Shown here: positions 21,089 to 32,072 of the stretch, piece after piece | How the letters are laid out: each line of letters begins with the position of its first letter | Position numbering within the stretch: the stretch's first letter is position 1 | From: Pseudotamlana agarivorans | GTDB taxonomy: Bacteria > Bacteroidota > Bacteroidia > Flavobacteriales > Flavobacteriaceae | DNA: 64,000 nucleotides | Assembly (NCBI RefSeq): GCF_018860245.1 | Contig: NZ_JAHKPD010000018.1 | Location: 515,206-579,205 of the forward strand | Direction of reading: 5' to 3' | Position numbers and translations under genes: made by a program | The notes under the pieces: model-generated | What the model was told of the DNA's origin: nothing | Database searches by the model: none | The model's input: only the letters and a program-made list of their open reading frames with translations

Positions 21089-23485
21089 TTATATTTCGTT
21101 TTCTAAGTGTTGATCTAAAGCAATTAAATCGGTAATTAAAACTTGTCGGGCTTTACTGCCTTCAAAGGGGCCTACAATACCAGCAGCTTCAAGTTGATCG
21201 ATAATTCTTCCTGCTCTATTGTATCCTAATTTTAATTTTCGCTGTAAAAGTGATGCAGAGCCTTGTTGTGCCGTAACAATAACAATAGCTGCATCTTTAA
21301 AGAGCTTGTCTCTGTCGGAGATGTCTATATCAAGACTTGTGCCGCTTTCCTCCCCAACATATTCAGGTAAAAGATAGGCGTCTGGGTAGGCTTTTTGTGA
21401 GCCAATAAATTCTGTAATTTTTTCAACCTCGGGGGTGTCAACGAAAGCACATTGTACACGAATTAAATCATTTCCTTGGGTGTAAAGCATATCACCACGA
21501 CCAATAAGTTGATCGGCTCCAGAACCATCTAAAATGGTACGGGAATCAATTTTGGAAGTTACCCTAAAGGCAATACGTGCGGGAAAGTTTGCTTTTATAA
21601 TACCGGTAATAACGTTCACCGACGGTCGTTGTGTTGCAATAATTAAGTGAATACCAATAGCACGTGCTAACTGGGCTAAACGGGCAATTGGGGTTTCTAC
21701 TTCTTTTCCAGCAGTCATTATTAAATCGGCAAATTCATCAACAACCAAAACGATATAAGGTAAAAATTGATGCCCATCGTTAGGGTTTAATTTCCTGGCC
21801 TTAAACTTCACGTTATATTCAGCTATATTTCTACATAAGGCGTTTTTAAGGAGTTCATAACGATTGTCCATTTCAATACATAATGAGTTTAATGTATTGA
21901 TTACTTTCGTGTTATCGGTAATAATAGCGTCTTCACTATCTGGAAGTTTAGCTAAATAATGACGTTCAATTTTATTAAATAAAGTTAATTCTACCTTTTT
22001 TGGGTCTACAAGTACGAATTTAACTTCAGCAGGGTGTTTTTTGTAAAGTAATGAGGTTAAAACGGCATTTAAACCTACCGATTTACCTTGTCCAGTGGCA
22101 CCTGCCATAAGCATATGAGGCATTTTAGCTAAATCGACCACGAAGGTTTCATTACTAATCGTTTTACCCAAGGCAATAGGGAGCTGCATTTCGGAACTTT
22201 GGAATTTTTTAGACGCAATAACCGAACGCATAGAAACAATTGTTGAGTCTTTGTTAGGGACCTCAATACCAATGGTTCCTTTACCAGGAATAGGTGCTAT
22301 AATACGAATTCCTAGTGCAGAAAGTGATAACGCAATATCATCCTCTAAATTTTTAATTTTTGAAATACGTACACCTGCTTCTGGAACAATTTCATATAAA
22401 GTAACAGTAGGACCTATAGTTGCTTTAATACTGGAGATACCAATTTTATAATTGCTTAAAGTATCTACAATTCTATTTTTATTTTCTTCTAATTCTTCTT
22501 GATTTATTTTGATGCCTTCGGTATCATATTTTTTTAATAAATCTAAGGTAGGGAATTGGTATTTTCCAAGTTCTAAGGTGGGGTCAAATTGCCCAAAATC
22601 TTCAACAAGTTTATTGGCTAAATTATCAGATTCAGAAAGCTCTTCTTTGACTTCTTCAACCTTAATTTCTAGTTCAGACTCATCAACTTCGGGTTCATTA
22701 TCTTCTTCTGGAGCAACATTAACTACTAAAGACGTAGGTTCTGTTTTTGGTTTAGCAGGTTCTTTAGCGGGAGAAGTTGTTTTAACTAATGAAATTTCAT
22801 GAGCTTTTTTAATTTCTTCAGCTTCTTCCGTTAAATCATTATCTATAGGAACGATAACGTTATCATCATGTTTCAGCTCGGCTTTAAAATCCTTTTTGGC
22901 TGATTTAAAGACATCGGAAATACTCTCAAACGTCACCCTAAAACGGATTGCTAAATAGGTGATAAGAGCAAATACGAGCAGTAATATTGTACCTGTTTTA
23001 CCTATATAATCTTGTAAGTAACTGTTAACTTCAAAACCAATGGTGCCGCCTAAAATATCATATTTGTTTCCGAAAAAACCTAGCAGCACGGATAAACAAA
23101 TGATAATATACACACCCCAAAACCAATGTTTTCTTAATTTAGTTAGACTCAAATTCATGAGAACAAACACCCCAGATAGAAATACTAAGCCTGAGAAAAT
23201 AAAGGAAGCTAAGCCAAAACCACGCTGAATAAGTAAATCACTTAACCAAGCTCCAAATTTACTTAACCAATTTTCTGTTGGAACCTCACGAGTTGTGAAT
23301 TCAGTTAAGGCACTTTGATCGATTTTACCAGTAAATAGGTGGGATATAAAAGCAATACATATTAATAAGCCACTAATGATAAGAAAGCTACCTAAAACCA
23401 GTTTTTGCTGGCTAGACAACTTAAAACTGGGCATTTTAAATTTTTTTCTAGGTGCTTTTTTAGGTTTGGGTTTACTTTTAGCCAT
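21089..23485 (-). CDS. ftsK: DNA translocase FtsK
   Basis: A 798-residue septal DNA pump that clears the chromosome terminus at division and activates XerCD. A basic N-terminus is followed by four membrane helices (about 28-50, 90-112, 122-140, 164-182), an acidic Pro/Glu-rich linker (about 205-300), then the motor: alpha domain, Walker A GATGQGKS (462-469), Walker B VVDEFADL (about 580), and a C-terminal winged-helix gamma domain (about 730-790, AIVIVTAQQGSASLLQRKLKLGYNRAGRIIDQLE) that reads the KOPS polarity sequence. The length is normal for Bacteroidetes. Confidence 0.95.
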   Translation of the reverse strand: MAKSKPKPKKAPRKKFKMPSFKLSSQQKLVLGSFLIISGLLICIAFISHLFTGKIDQSALTEFTTREVPTENWLSKFGAWLSDLLIQRGFGLASFIFSGLVFLSGVFVLMNLSLTKLRKHWFWGVYIIICLSVLLGFFGNKYDILGGTIGFEVNSYLQDYIGKTGTILLLVFALITYLAIRFRVTFESISDVFKSAKKDFKAELKHDDNVIVPIDNDLTEEAEEIKKAHEISLVKTTSPAKEPAKPKTEPTSLVVNVAPEEDNEPEVDESELEIKVEEVKEELSESDNLANKLVEDFGQFDPTLELGKYQFPTLDLLKKYDTEGIKINQEELEENKNRIVDTLSNYKIGISSIKATIGPTVTLYEIVPEAGVRISKIKNLEDDIALSLSALGIRIIAPIPGKGTIGIEVPNKDSTIVSMRSVIASKKFQSSEMQLPIALGKTISNETFVVDLAKMPHMLMAGATGQGKSVGLNAVLTSLLYKKHPAEVKFVLVDPKKVELTLFNKIERHYLAKLPDSEDAIITDNTKVINTLNSLCIEMDNRYELLKNALCRNIAEYNVKFKARKLNPNDGHQFLPYIVLVVDEFADLIMTAGKEVETPIARLAQLARAIGIHLIIATQRPSVNVITGIIKANFPARIAFRVTSKIDSRTILDGSGADQLIGRGDMLYTQGNDLIRVQCAFVDTPEVEKITEFIGSQKAYPDAYLLPEYVGEESGTSLDIDISDRDKLFKDAAIVIVTAQQGSASLLQRKLKLGYNRAGRIIDQLEAAGIVGPFEGSKARQVLITDLIALDQHLENEI

Positions 23486-23595
23486 TAATGAGTTGTTGAT
23501 TCAAATTGAAATACTAAATAAATACTGCATTAAAATGTTTTAATAAAGCAGCAAAAATACAAATTACAAACGTTTATCCTAAAGGTAAAAGTATT

Positions 23596-23964
23596 TTAAA
23601 AAATCTTTGGAAGATAGATAATAAAACCAACAATACAAGAAAAAACAGAGGCTATAAAAACAGCCCCTGCCGCAATATCTTTAATTAAACCAATTTTAGT
23701 ATGGTGTTCGGGATGAATAAAATTTGCTATTTCTTCTATGGCGGTATTCATACCTTCCATACTCATGACTAAACCAATGGCAATGGTTTGTGCCAGCCAT
23801 TCGTAAGTCGAAATATCAAAAATAAATCCTGCAATAGATAAAATTATAGCGATGATAAATTGAACTTTTATGCTCGATTCGGTTTTTATTAATAAAAACG
23901 CGCCTTTAAAGGCATAACCAATGCTTTTTATTCTATTTACTAAAAATGACTCTTTTTTTTGCAT
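23596..23964 (-). CDS. dgkA: Diacylglycerol kinase, prokaryotic membrane type
   Basis: A 122-residue inner-membrane enzyme with three helices that phosphorylates diacylglycerol or undecaprenol. Residues near 78-90 (MEGMNTAIEEIANF) carry the catalytic and metal-binding glutamates, and the HPEHHTKIGLIKDIAAGAVFI motif follows. It overlaps nothing but begins one base after the tpx stop, so it is in the same transcript. In Bacteroidetes the true substrate may be undecaprenol, as in Gram-positive relatives. Confidence 0.9.
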   Translation of the reverse strand: MQKKESFLVNRIKSIGYAFKGAFLLIKTESSIKVQFIIAIILSIAGFIFDISTYEWLAQTIAIGLVMSMEGMNTAIEEIANFIHPEHHTKIGLIKDIAAGAVFIASVFSCIVGFIIYLPKIF

Positions 23965-23965
23965 T

Positions 23966-24463
23966 TTAAAGCGCTTCTATAGCTGCTTTGTAATTTGGTT
24001 CATCAACGGTTTCGCTAACTTGTTCTGTATGTTTTATAACGCCATTTTCATCTAAAACAACAATACAACGAGAGTTTAAAGCTTCTAATGGGCCATCGAT
24101 GAAATTTAAATTATATGCTTTTCCGAAACTACCATCTTTATAGTCAGATAAGCTTATTACGTTCTCCAAACCTTCGGCACCGCAAAAACGACCTAAAGCA
24201 AATGGTAAATCGCGAGAAATACAAAGCACTTTAGTGTTTTCAAGATTGCTAACTTCTTTGTTAAATGTACGTACAGATTTTGCACAAGTACCTGTATCAA
24301 CACTTGGGAATATGTTTAAAACAACTTTACTTCCTGCAAAATCACTTAAACTTTTAGTCGATAAATCTGTTCCTGTTAAAGTGAAATCAGGTGCTTTTTC
24401 ACCAACTTTTGGTAAGTCTCCTGAAGTGTGTATTTGGTTTCCTTTTAATGTAATTGTGGCCAT
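23966..24463 (-). CDS. tpx: Thiol peroxidase (Tpx, atypical 2-Cys peroxiredoxin)
   Basis: A 165-residue cytoplasmic peroxidase that reduces hydroperoxides with thioredoxin. The peroxidatic Cys60 lies in FPSVDTGTCAKSVRTF, the resolving Cys94 in LGRFCGAEGLENV, which is the Tpx arrangement. The length is typical. It is the first gene of the minus-strand block tpx-dgkA-ftsK-lolA-lptF-ribB and is divergent from katG, so two peroxide-defence genes share a 233-base intergenic region and may share control. Confidence 0.95.
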   Translation of the reverse strand: MATITLKGNQIHTSGDLPKVGEKAPDFTLTGTDLSTKSLSDFAGSKVVLNIFPSVDTGTCAKSVRTFNKEVSNLENTKVLCISRDLPFALGRFCGAEGLENVISLSDYKDGSFGKAYNLNFIDGPLEALNSRCIVVLDENGVIKHTEQVSETVDEPNYKAAIEAL

Positions 24464-24622
24464 TATATTAATTTTTAAATTATCCGATAAAAATAGTAAT
24501 TATAAACTATTATGAAGAAAATGAATGGGTATTAATTTTAAAGTTAAAATCACAGTATTCAATATATCTATTGTATTCCTGTTTACTATTAGTTTCTTCT
24601 ATTCTTTTATAAATTATTAACA

Positions 24623-24654
24623 TTTGCTTGGGATTTTTACTATCGGTATATTTA
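24623..24654 (+). promoter_or_regulatory. Possible katG promoter
   Basis: TTTG (24623-24626), 20 bases, then TATATTTA (24647-24654), one base off the TAnnTTTG consensus. It would start transcription about 35 bases before the katG ATG. No OxyR or Fur-like operator was recognised in the gap. Confidence 0.4.
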
Positions 24655-24669
24655 GTAGTTTTGTAGTAA

Positions 24670-26898
<2,229 letters not shown>

Positions 26899-26922
26899 AG
26901 ATTAAAAAAAAAGATATATACT

Positions 26923-26960
26923 AATTGGGATAAGCGTTAAATTGCTTGTCCCAATTTTAT
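26923..26960 (+). terminator. Terminator or attenuator between katG and the ankyrin gene
   Basis: AATTGGGATAAGC pairs with GCTTGTCCCAATT (one G-T pair) around an eight-base loop, followed by a TTTTATTT tract. It lies 25 bases after katG and 18 bases before the next ATG, so it may lower but not abolish read-through. Confidence 0.7.
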
Positions 26961-26977
26961 TTAATTAAAGACGTAAT

Positions 26978-27451
26978 ATGGATAATAAAGATACTTTTTT
27001 TAGTAAAATTCAGTCAGGTGATTACGTTGGTGTGATGGCCTTGTTAAAAACACAACCTGAATTGGTGAATATTACTGACTCCCGGGGATTTACACCACTC
27101 ATTTTGGCTTCATATTTCGATAAGAATGAAATTGCTAAAACTTTAATAGACTACAAAGCTTTAATTGAAGCTAGAGATGCCATGGGGAATACTGCATTAA
27201 TTGGTGTGGCCTTTAAAGGGAACCAGGTTGTAGCAAAGTACTTATTGAAAAAAGGTGCAGACATTAATGCGAAAAATGACCAAGGCGTAACGCCTTTAAT
27301 TTTTGCTTCAATGTATGATAAGCAGGATATGGTGAAGTTTCTATTGGCTCAAGGCGCTGATAAAAGCCTAACAGACTTAGAGGGGAAAACTGCGATTCAA
27401 CACGCGGAATTAAAAGGATTTAATGATTTAGTGTCCTTATTGAAATCTTAA
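26978..27451 (+). CDS. Ankyrin-repeat protein next to katG
   Basis: A 157-residue protein made of about four ankyrin repeats (from about residue 35: RGFTPLILASYFDKNEIAKTL, GNTALIGVAFKGNQVVAKYLL, GVTPLIFASMYDKQDMVKFLL, GKTAIQHAELKGFNDLVSLL). There is no signal peptide. Ankyrin repeats bind proteins. In Pseudomonas aeruginosa AnkB is encoded beside katB and is needed for full catalase activity, so a KatG partner role here is a fair inference from context. Confidence 0.85.
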   Translation: MDNKDTFFSKIQSGDYVGVMALLKTQPELVNITDSRGFTPLILASYFDKNEIAKTLIDYKALIEARDAMGNTALIGVAFKGNQVVAKYLLKKGADINAKNDQGVTPLIFASMYDKQDMVKFLLAQGADKSLTDLEGKTAIQHAELKGFNDLVSLLKS

Positions 27452-27495
27452 TCTAATAAAATGGTTTTTTTATAGTTTGTGTCCTGTTGTTATAA

Positions 27496-28515
27496 TTAAT
27501 CATCTAAAACTTTAATCATTTTAAAAGATTTTAGAAGATGAAATAACCCTGGAAGAATAACGGCACCACCAATGATTAGGGATATAGCTAGTACATTAAT
27601 AACTTTTTCGGGAGATGCGGTTTCTATAAGGTTAATTTCTGTATTGTAACCAATAATTAAAACAGGGAAATGTGTAACAAATGCGGCCGTTAAAATCAAA
27701 GTTACCTGTACACCCGCTAAGGCTCTTGTGGCAACTTTTTTAGCTTTTTTAATACTTTGCACAAGTGGAAATATCAAAATGAATGATAAAATGACAAACC
27801 CTAAGGTTAATGGTGTTTTTATAAAATCGGTAACAAAGGTTAATTCATGATAAAAACCATAACAAATCACTATAAATCCAATACCTACAACGGCTGCGGT
27901 AGCTTTTTCAGCTTTAGTAACGTATACATGTCGGTCGTTAGCATGCGATTCTCCAATTAATAGTATAGATGCTAAAAAGGCACATAAAGCGGCAAAAAAC
28001 ACACCTACTAGTATTGAAAAGCCGTTGAACCAAGGTTGTATAAAAAGTTCAACAAAATTATAGTCTTGATAATTTTCGGTAATAATTAGTTGTCCGGAAA
28101 GCATAGAGCCTGCAGTCATACCTAAAAAAATAGGCGTGATTAAACTAGAAAAGCGAAACATCCAGTCGTATAATATTTGCGACTTATCTTTAAAAGCGTC
28201 ATAATGTCTAAATACAAATGCCACTCCGCGCATGGTAATGCCTAATAAAACCAGGGTTAAGGGGATGTGTAAATAAATAACTAATACATTATAGAATTTG
28301 GGGAATCCTACCCATAGAATAACGACCAAAATAATAATCCAAATATGGTTGGCCTCCCAAACAGGACCCATAACACGATACAAGGTTTTTTTGGTAAGTT
28401 GTTGACTCTTTTTTGTAGAAAAGAGTTCTACGATGCCAGCACCAAAATCTGCTCCAGCTAAAATAACATAGAGTAATAGGGAAACCATTAAAAAAAATAA
28501 GACAATATTTAGCAT
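27496..28515 (-). CDS. cydB: Cytochrome bd oxidase subunit II
   Basis: A 339-residue inner-membrane protein with eight to nine helices, the partner of CydA. The N-terminal LLLYVILAGADFGAGIVEL is the CydB signature, and VWEANHIWIIILVVILWVGFP follows. The stop is 45 bases from the convergent ankyrin gene. It starts one base after cydA ends, so the two are co-translated. The terminal oxidase reduces oxygen to water with quinol, here presumably menaquinol from the men genes at 58-61 kb. Confidence 0.95.
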   Translation of the reverse strand: MLNIVLFFLMVSLLLYVILAGADFGAGIVELFSTKKSQQLTKKTLYRVMGPVWEANHIWIIILVVILWVGFPKFYNVLVIYLHIPLTLVLLGITMRGVAFVFRHYDAFKDKSQILYDWMFRFSSLITPIFLGMTAGSMLSGQLIITENYQDYNFVELFIQPWFNGFSILVGVFFAALCAFLASILLIGESHANDRHVYVTKAEKATAAVVGIGFIVICYGFYHELTFVTDFIKTPLTLGFVILSFILIFPLVQSIKKAKKVATRALAGVQVTLILTAAFVTHFPVLIIGYNTEINLIETASPEKVINVLAISLIIGGAVILPGLFHLLKSFKMIKVLDD

Positions 28516-28516
28516 T

Positions 28517-29821
28517 TTATTTCAGGTATGGATGGTTAAGTGATTTTATTTGACGCATCATAAGCCAAGTAACGGCAATAGTTAGTATAGAATATAGCCC
28601 CATGTACATGTAAAAACTATAAACCATTCCAGGCATTGGAGTTACAGCATCTTTAGTTCTCATGATGTTATGAATTATCCATGGTTGTCTACCAACTTCA
28701 GTCACAATCCAACCGGCTTCTAAGGCGATAAATCCCATAGGAGCTAAAAGTGTAAACAATAACCAGAATTTACGATTTTGCCACCATGATACTTTTCGTA
28801 AGCTAATAAAAAAGACTAAGCCAAAGAGTAGGAGTAGTGTGCCTATACCAACCATCACTTGAAAAGCGTAGTGAACGATAGCCACATTTGGTTGCACATC
28901 TTTAGGGAAGTCGTTTAGCCCTTTTACTTCAGCATCAAAATCGCCAAAGGCTAAAAAAGATAAAGCCTTAGGGATTTCAATCTTATGAGTTACTTCTCGT
29001 GTTTCAGTATTTACTATACCACCAATAAGTAGCGGAGCTCCTTTTTTTGTTTCATAATGAGCTTCCATGGCAGCGAGCTTAACGGGTTGTCTTTCAGCAA
29101 TGTCTTTAGCCGATAAATCGCCACTTAAAGGTTGTAAAATAGCTGCAATAGCACCAAAAGTAATGGCTATTTTGAAGGCTTTTTTATGCAAATCAATATG
29201 ACGTCTTTTGTATATCTGATAGGCATGAACACCCGCAACGGCAAATCCTGTTGCAGTAAAGGCAGCTAAAGTCATGTGTAAGGCTTGTGTAAACCAAGCA
29301 GGATTAAGCAATGCTTTTATGGGGTCTATATTTACAAATTCACCATTTATATAATCGAAACCTGAAGGGGCATTCATCCAGCCATTGGCTGAGACTACTA
29401 GAATACCGGAAGCGACACCGGAAACACCAACGATAACCCCTGTAAACCAATGAAATTTTTCAGGGATTTTATCCCAACCATATAAATAAAACCCCAAAGC
29501 TAAGGCTTCAACGAAAAATGCGGCACCTTCTAAAGAAAAGGGCATCCCAATAATTGGTCCTGCGTGTTTCATGAATTCGGGCCATAAGAGTCCGAGTTCA
29601 AAAGACAAAGCTGTCCCAGATACGGCACCAACTACAAAGAAAATAGCAACCCCTTTTTGCCACGATTTTGTAAGCTTAAGGTAGACAGGGTCTTTAGTGT
29701 TTAACCATTTTTTGTGGGCTACAATCATAAAAAAAGGCATGACCATACCAACACAAGCGAATACGATGTGAAAAATTAGGGTAAATGCCATTTGCAGTCT
29801 TGCGGCATCTAAATTATCCAT
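28517..29821 (-). CDS. cydA: Cytochrome bd oxidase subunit I
   Basis: A 434-residue integral inner-membrane subunit that carries hemes b558, b595 and d. A heme-ligand histidine lies near residue 18 (ARLQMAFTLIFH), the GRQPWIIHNIMRTKDAVT motif lies near 378-395, and the EGAAFFVEALALGFYLYGW region is conserved. The length shows a short Q-loop, the non-E. coli type. The -7-like TATATTTG (29845-29852, minus strand) lies about 24 bases upstream, but no good -33 element was found. CydAB has high oxygen affinity and also helps against peroxide, which fits the katG and tpx neighbours. Confidence 0.95.
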   Translation of the reverse strand: MDNLDAARLQMAFTLIFHIVFACVGMVMPFFMIVAHKKWLNTKDPVYLKLTKSWQKGVAIFFVVGAVSGTALSFELGLLWPEFMKHAGPIIGMPFSLEGAAFFVEALALGFYLYGWDKIPEKFHWFTGVIVGVSGVASGILVVSANGWMNAPSGFDYINGEFVNIDPIKALLNPAWFTQALHMTLAAFTATGFAVAGVHAYQIYKRRHIDLHKKAFKIAITFGAIAAILQPLSGDLSAKDIAERQPVKLAAMEAHYETKKGAPLLIGGIVNTETREVTHKIEIPKALSFLAFGDFDAEVKGLNDFPKDVQPNVAIVHYAFQVMVGIGTLLLLFGLVFFISLRKVSWWQNRKFWLLFTLLAPMGFIALEAGWIVTEVGRQPWIIHNIMRTKDAVTPMPGMVYSFYMYMGLYSILTIAVTWLMMRQIKSLNHPYLK

Positions 29822-29918
29822 AAAAGTGGGTTTAGTTTGTTAGACAAATATACTTGATATCGCTTTCTAAACCTTATTTTTTTATTCCTTAATGACAGAA
29901 AAAAACCAAAAATTTGAC

Positions 29919-30953
29919 TTATTCTTTTACAATTTCTATTTCAAATATTTTATCCCAACGTTTTCCAGTTACAAAAATGGTTTTAGTTTTAGAGTTATAG
30001 GCAATACCATTTAAAACATCTAAACCCTCATGTTGGGTCACTAAGTTTTTAAGAGGCGTAAAGTCTACAACGGCAATAACAGCCCCGTTTTCTGGGTTAA
30101 TTATAGCCACACCATCTTTTTGATAGCGGTTTGCATAGATATGTCCTTCAATCCATTCCATTTCGTTAATACCAACAATTTTACCTTTATTCGTGTATAC
30201 TTGGATGTGATCTCCTTCGGAAAGATTTACCGGGTCGAGAATCCAAATGTTTTCGGTACCATCACTTTTAAAAATAGTGTTATCAACATGACAAAGTCCC
30301 CAACCTTCTTTGCTTTTTCCGTATTTAAAAGAACTTATTTTTTTAAAACTATTTACATCGTAAACAAAGCCTGTGCCTTTTTGCCAGGTCAGTTGATAAA
30401 TTTTGTCGTTCAAAATAGTAAGTCCTTCACCAAAATAAGCATCATCTAAATTGATATTATTTAATATTTCACCAGTTTTATAATCGACTTTTCTAAGTTT
30501 AGATTCTTTGTATTGTCCTGTGCTTTCGTATAAAGTGTCGTTATAAAATTCTAAACCTTGGGTATAAGCTGTGATGTCGTGCGGATATTCATTAATAATT
30601 TTGAAAGTGTAAACCTTTGGTAATTCACTGTTCAATATGGTGATTGCCGATAATGCTGTTTGCTTTTCACCGTCAAAATAAATGGTAGCTTCGATAGCGT
30701 GTTTACCTAATTTATGATTTTCTAGATTGATACTATTTGATATAGAAACACCGTCTAATGTATAGGAAACAGAATCGATGGTATGCATTTTTTTGTTTTC
30801 TATATCAAGATTTAGTGTTTTATTATTAGAAATATTACCTTTTGAAGCGTTAGTTAGTATAGTGAAATCACTTTTTTTATGATTTCCATTAGATCCGCAA
30901 GATAGAATAACGGTACTTAAAAATGTGATTGTGAACAGTTTGAATAAAGTCAT
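29919..30953 (-). CDS. Glutaminyl-peptide cyclotransferase lipoprotein (bacterial propeller type)
   Basis: A 344-residue lipoprotein (lipobox LSC, Cys19). The C-terminal 240 residues are a five-bladed propeller of the plant and bacterial glutaminyl cyclase family, with TAYTQGLEFYNDTLYESTGQY, NDKIYQLTWQKGTGFVYD and VTQHEGLDVLNGIAYN. It turns N-terminal Gln into pyroglutamate, which protects exported proteins in Bacteroidetes that have Gln after the signal peptide cut. An extra beta-rich segment of about 110 residues lies between the lipobox and the propeller. It acts in the periplasm or at the outer membrane. Confidence 0.88.
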   Translation of the reverse strand: MTLFKLFTITFLSTVILSCGSNGNHKKSDFTILTNASKGNISNNKTLNLDIENKKMHTIDSVSYTLDGVSISNSINLENHKLGKHAIEATIYFDGEKQTALSAITILNSELPKVYTFKIINEYPHDITAYTQGLEFYNDTLYESTGQYKESKLRKVDYKTGEILNNINLDDAYFGEGLTILNDKIYQLTWQKGTGFVYDVNSFKKISSFKYGKSKEGWGLCHVDNTIFKSDGTENIWILDPVNLSEGDHIQVYTNKGKIVGINEMEWIEGHIYANRYQKDGVAIINPENGAVIAVVDFTPLKNLVTQHEGLDVLNGIAYNSKTKTIFVTGKRWDKIFEIEIVKE

Positions 30954-31007
30954 TTTCGTAGAATTATTTAGGGCAAGATATTTATTTAAAATCAGTTTAA
31001 AAAATCA

Positions 31008-31037
31008 TTGTGAAAGTTTTAAAAGGTTGTATATTTG
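31008..31037 (+). promoter_or_regulatory. Promoter of the SRP RNA gene
   Basis: TTG (31008-31010), 19 bases, then TATATTTG (31030-31037). The same arrangement precedes tRNA-Tyr in this window, which supports both as the primary-sigma promoter of this organism. Confidence 0.75.
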
Positions 31038-31041
31038 CACC

Positions 31042-31137
31042 TGGCAAGTCCTACACAACCAGCTCCTGTTGAATCCTCCAGGTCGGGAACGAAGCAAAGG
31101 TAAATGGTCGTAGCGGTGTGATGTAGGTAGCTTGCCT
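31042..31137 (+). ncRNA. ffs: Bacterial small signal recognition particle RNA (4.5S type)
   Basis: The conserved apical domain is present (CCAGGTCGGGAACGAAGCA, with its GGAA tetraloop and the asymmetric loop GAAGCA), followed by a long helix closed by GGCAAG (31043-31048) with CTTGCC (31131-31136) and CCTACA with TGTAGG. The length, about 96 bases, is that of the small Ffh-binding RNA. It targets inner-membrane proteins to the Sec translocon. A T run follows directly. Confidence 0.93.
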
Positions 31138-31157
31138 TTTTTTGTACCCAAAACTGA

Positions 31158-31193
31158 AATCTTGAAAAGCACATGAGCTTCAAGATTTTTTTG
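31158..31193 (+). terminator. Terminator downstream of the SRP RNA
   Basis: AATCTTGAA (31158-31166) and TTCAAGATT (31178-31186) form a stem, followed by seven T. The next 260 bases up to the NlpC/P60 gene are AT-rich and hold no gene or repeat that I recognise. Confidence 0.75.
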
Positions 31194-31454
31194 TTTTTAT
31201 CCAATAATTTTTTCCAAAGACTTTCAAAGTTTAAGTCATATTCGATCGATTTTGTATTGCTAATGGCGCTTTCTTCAATGTAGACATACTACTATGTCTT
31301 AAATTCACAGTGTTTAATAATATTTTTACTACAAAATTAAGTTCTATTCATCTAAATAATGTAAATTTGGCGTTTTTACGTACGATTTATCTTTTTACTT
31401 AAGTAGGTTAATATTTACTTTTGTTCTTGTAAATCGTCATTTATATTAAATTAA

Positions 31455-32048
31455 ATGAAGATAAATTTTTATAAGCAAGTACTTATTTTTTTTATAGCCT
31501 TTACGCTAATATATTGTAAAGGGTCTCAAGTCACAACCAACAATGATGATATTGTCGTGTCTTATGATACTATCATTCCGAAAAAAGAATTTTTACCTGT
31601 ACAATTAGAATATGCTAATTTACTTCATACAAAACCGGACTCCATACAGAACATTAAGTTATACACCTTTATTAATGATTGGATGGATACTAAGTATTTG
31701 TTGGGAGGAGAAACCAAAGATGGGATTGATTGCTCGTCTTTCTCCCAATTGCTTTATATAGAAGTTTATGATAAATACATAGAACGCACTGCTCACAAAC
31801 AATTTGAATCCGATTACATAAATAAGTTTCGAGGTAAGGAATTTTTGGAAGAAGGTGACTTGCTATTTTTTCATCGAGAAGGGGAGCAGGTTATCTCACA
31901 TGTTGGAGTGTATTTGGCAAATAATAAATTTATAAATGCGACTTCTTACAAAGGTACAACTGGTGTTAGTGGCGTTAAAATTTGTGATATCACCAATCCA
32001 TTTTGGGAAAAACGTTATGTAGCTGGTGGTAAAAGAAATGATTTGTAA
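31455..32048 (+). CDS. NlpC/P60-family lipoprotein, probable peptidoglycan hydrolase
   Basis: A 197-residue lipoprotein (Cys21 in TLIYC; the Tyr before Cys is not ideal). The NlpC/P60 domain (about 75-185) has the catalytic Cys93 in KDGIDCSSFSQLLY and His149 in VISHVGVYLANNKFINA. Such enzymes cut peptide bonds in peptidoglycan. It is the first gene of the T6SS-like cluster: TssG starts 24 bases after its stop and everything after is in the same direction. It may open the cell wall for the secretion machine, or it may be an unrelated endopeptidase in front of it. Confidence 0.82.
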   Translation: MKINFYKQVLIFFIAFTLIYCKGSQVTTNNDDIVVSYDTIIPKKEFLPVQLEYANLLHTKPDSIQNIKLYTFINDWMDTKYLLGGETKDGIDCSSFSQLLYIEVYDKYIERTAHKQFESDYINKFRGKEFLEEGDLLFFHREGEQVISHVGVYLANNKFINATSYKGTTGVSGVKICDITNPFWEKRYVAGGKRNDL

Positions 32049-32072
32049 ACCTGTTATTTGAATGCAACTTAA

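Noticed and set aside
30925-31204. Short open frames on both strands across the SRP RNA gene
   Set aside because: They lie across a structured RNA with a good promoter and terminator, and they have no protein-like pattern.
31008-31454. Integrase or attachment site next to the SRP RNA
   Set aside because: No integrase gene and no direct repeat of the SRP RNA 3' end were found on reading the window.
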